This document shows, in pieces, positions 14,219-14,304 of a DNA stretch of 14,304 nucleotides. The first letter of the stretch is position 1. Each line of letters begins with the position of its first letter. The notes under the pieces were generated by a model that worked only from the letters and a program-made list of their open reading frames with translations, was not told the origin of the DNA and made no database searches. Source of the DNA: Desulfuromusa sp. Lineage in GTDB: Bacteria; Desulfobacterota; Desulfuromonadia; Desulfuromonadales; Geopsychrobacteraceae. The translations under genes and the position numbers were made by a program. The stretch spans positions 1-14,304 of the forward strand of contig JAOZOH010000074.1 of the NCBI GenBank assembly GCA_029933365.1, read 5' to 3'.

Positions 14219-14304
14219 TTATTGATCTCGCCTCTCCTTCTGCATATTCCAAGCACGGCAAATTTGTTCTAACTCGGGCTCACGCATGACACCGAAGAAT
14301 TTTT
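14219..14304 (-). CDS. C-terminal end of an unidentified - strand gene (partial)
   Basis: On the - strand one frame is open from the window edge to a TAA at 14219-14221 and reads KFFGVMREPELEQIC followed by RAWNMQKERRDQ. The mixed charged/hydrophobic composition looks like a genuine helical protein end; the other two - strand frames stop early. Convergence with the EamA gene is consistent with the hairpins between them. The fragment is too short to assign a function. Confidence 0.45.
   Translation of the reverse strand, partial: KFFGVMREPELEQICRAWNMQKERRDQ

Noticed and set aside
14034..14225. A 63-residue + strand open frame starting with TTG
   Set aside because: It has no ribosome-binding site and no family resemblance, runs through two inverted repeats, and overlaps the likely end of the - strand gene. 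The composition at its end is that of AT-rich spacer.
1..14304. CRISPR arrays, tRNA or rRNA genes, insertion sequences
   Set aside because: No regularly spaced repeats, no tRNA- or rRNA-like segments and no transposase coding were seen on reading both strands.

Overview
The window looks like a chromosomal segment of a Gram-negative bacterium with moderate GC. The lipoproteins, periplasmic proteins, Pal and TolQ/ExbD-type proteins show a double-membrane envelope. Gene types and style, especially the polar amino-acid ABC permease with an extra N-terminal periplasmic domain and the AgmX/PglI-tail protein, suggest a Desulfuromonadales-like member of the Desulfobacterota (Geobacter/Desulfuromonas/Pelobacter relatives). 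This assignment is an inference from memory of such genomes, not a database result.

Region 1 (1-10100, + strand) is one long, tightly packed gene cluster for a predicted trans-envelope, proton-motive-force-driven machine. In order it holds: the tail of an upstream gene; a secreted TPR/coiled-coil protein (630 aa); a very large TPR lipoprotein (1052 aa); a small TPR lipoprotein (232 aa); a small exported protein (103 aa); a MotA/TolQ/ExbB channel protein; two ExbD/TolR proteins; a TonB-like protein with a cytoplasmic coiled coil, one membrane span and an AgmX/PglI-type C-terminal domain; and a Pal/OmpA lipoprotein followed by a strong terminator. Junctions are mostly ATGA overlaps or gaps of a few bases. 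The set (TolQ + two TolR + TonB-like tail protein + three TPR proteins) resembles the core of the Myxococcus Agl-Glt gliding machinery, which as I recall has undefined relatives in non-gliding proteobacteria. The expected logic is: inner-membrane motor, TonB-like transducer, periplasmic TPR scaffold, outer-membrane lipoproteins and Pal anchored to peptidoglycan. The first ExbD has Asn where the proton-carrying Asp is expected, while the second keeps Asp.

Region 2 (10099-12940, - strand, convergent with region 1) is a polar amino-acid ABC importer: ATPase, permease and periplasmic binding protein. A 54-aa zinc-ribbon protein, too short for ordinary ORF calling, lies in front of it. A strong hairpin with a U-tract between the binding-protein gene and the permease probably sets high binding-protein to low membrane-component stoichiometry.

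Region 3 (12941-14304) has a divergent intergenic region, an EamA/DMT-family permease on the + strand, a roughly 250-base non-coding stretch with two inverted repeats, and at the right edge the C-terminal end of an unidentified - strand gene.
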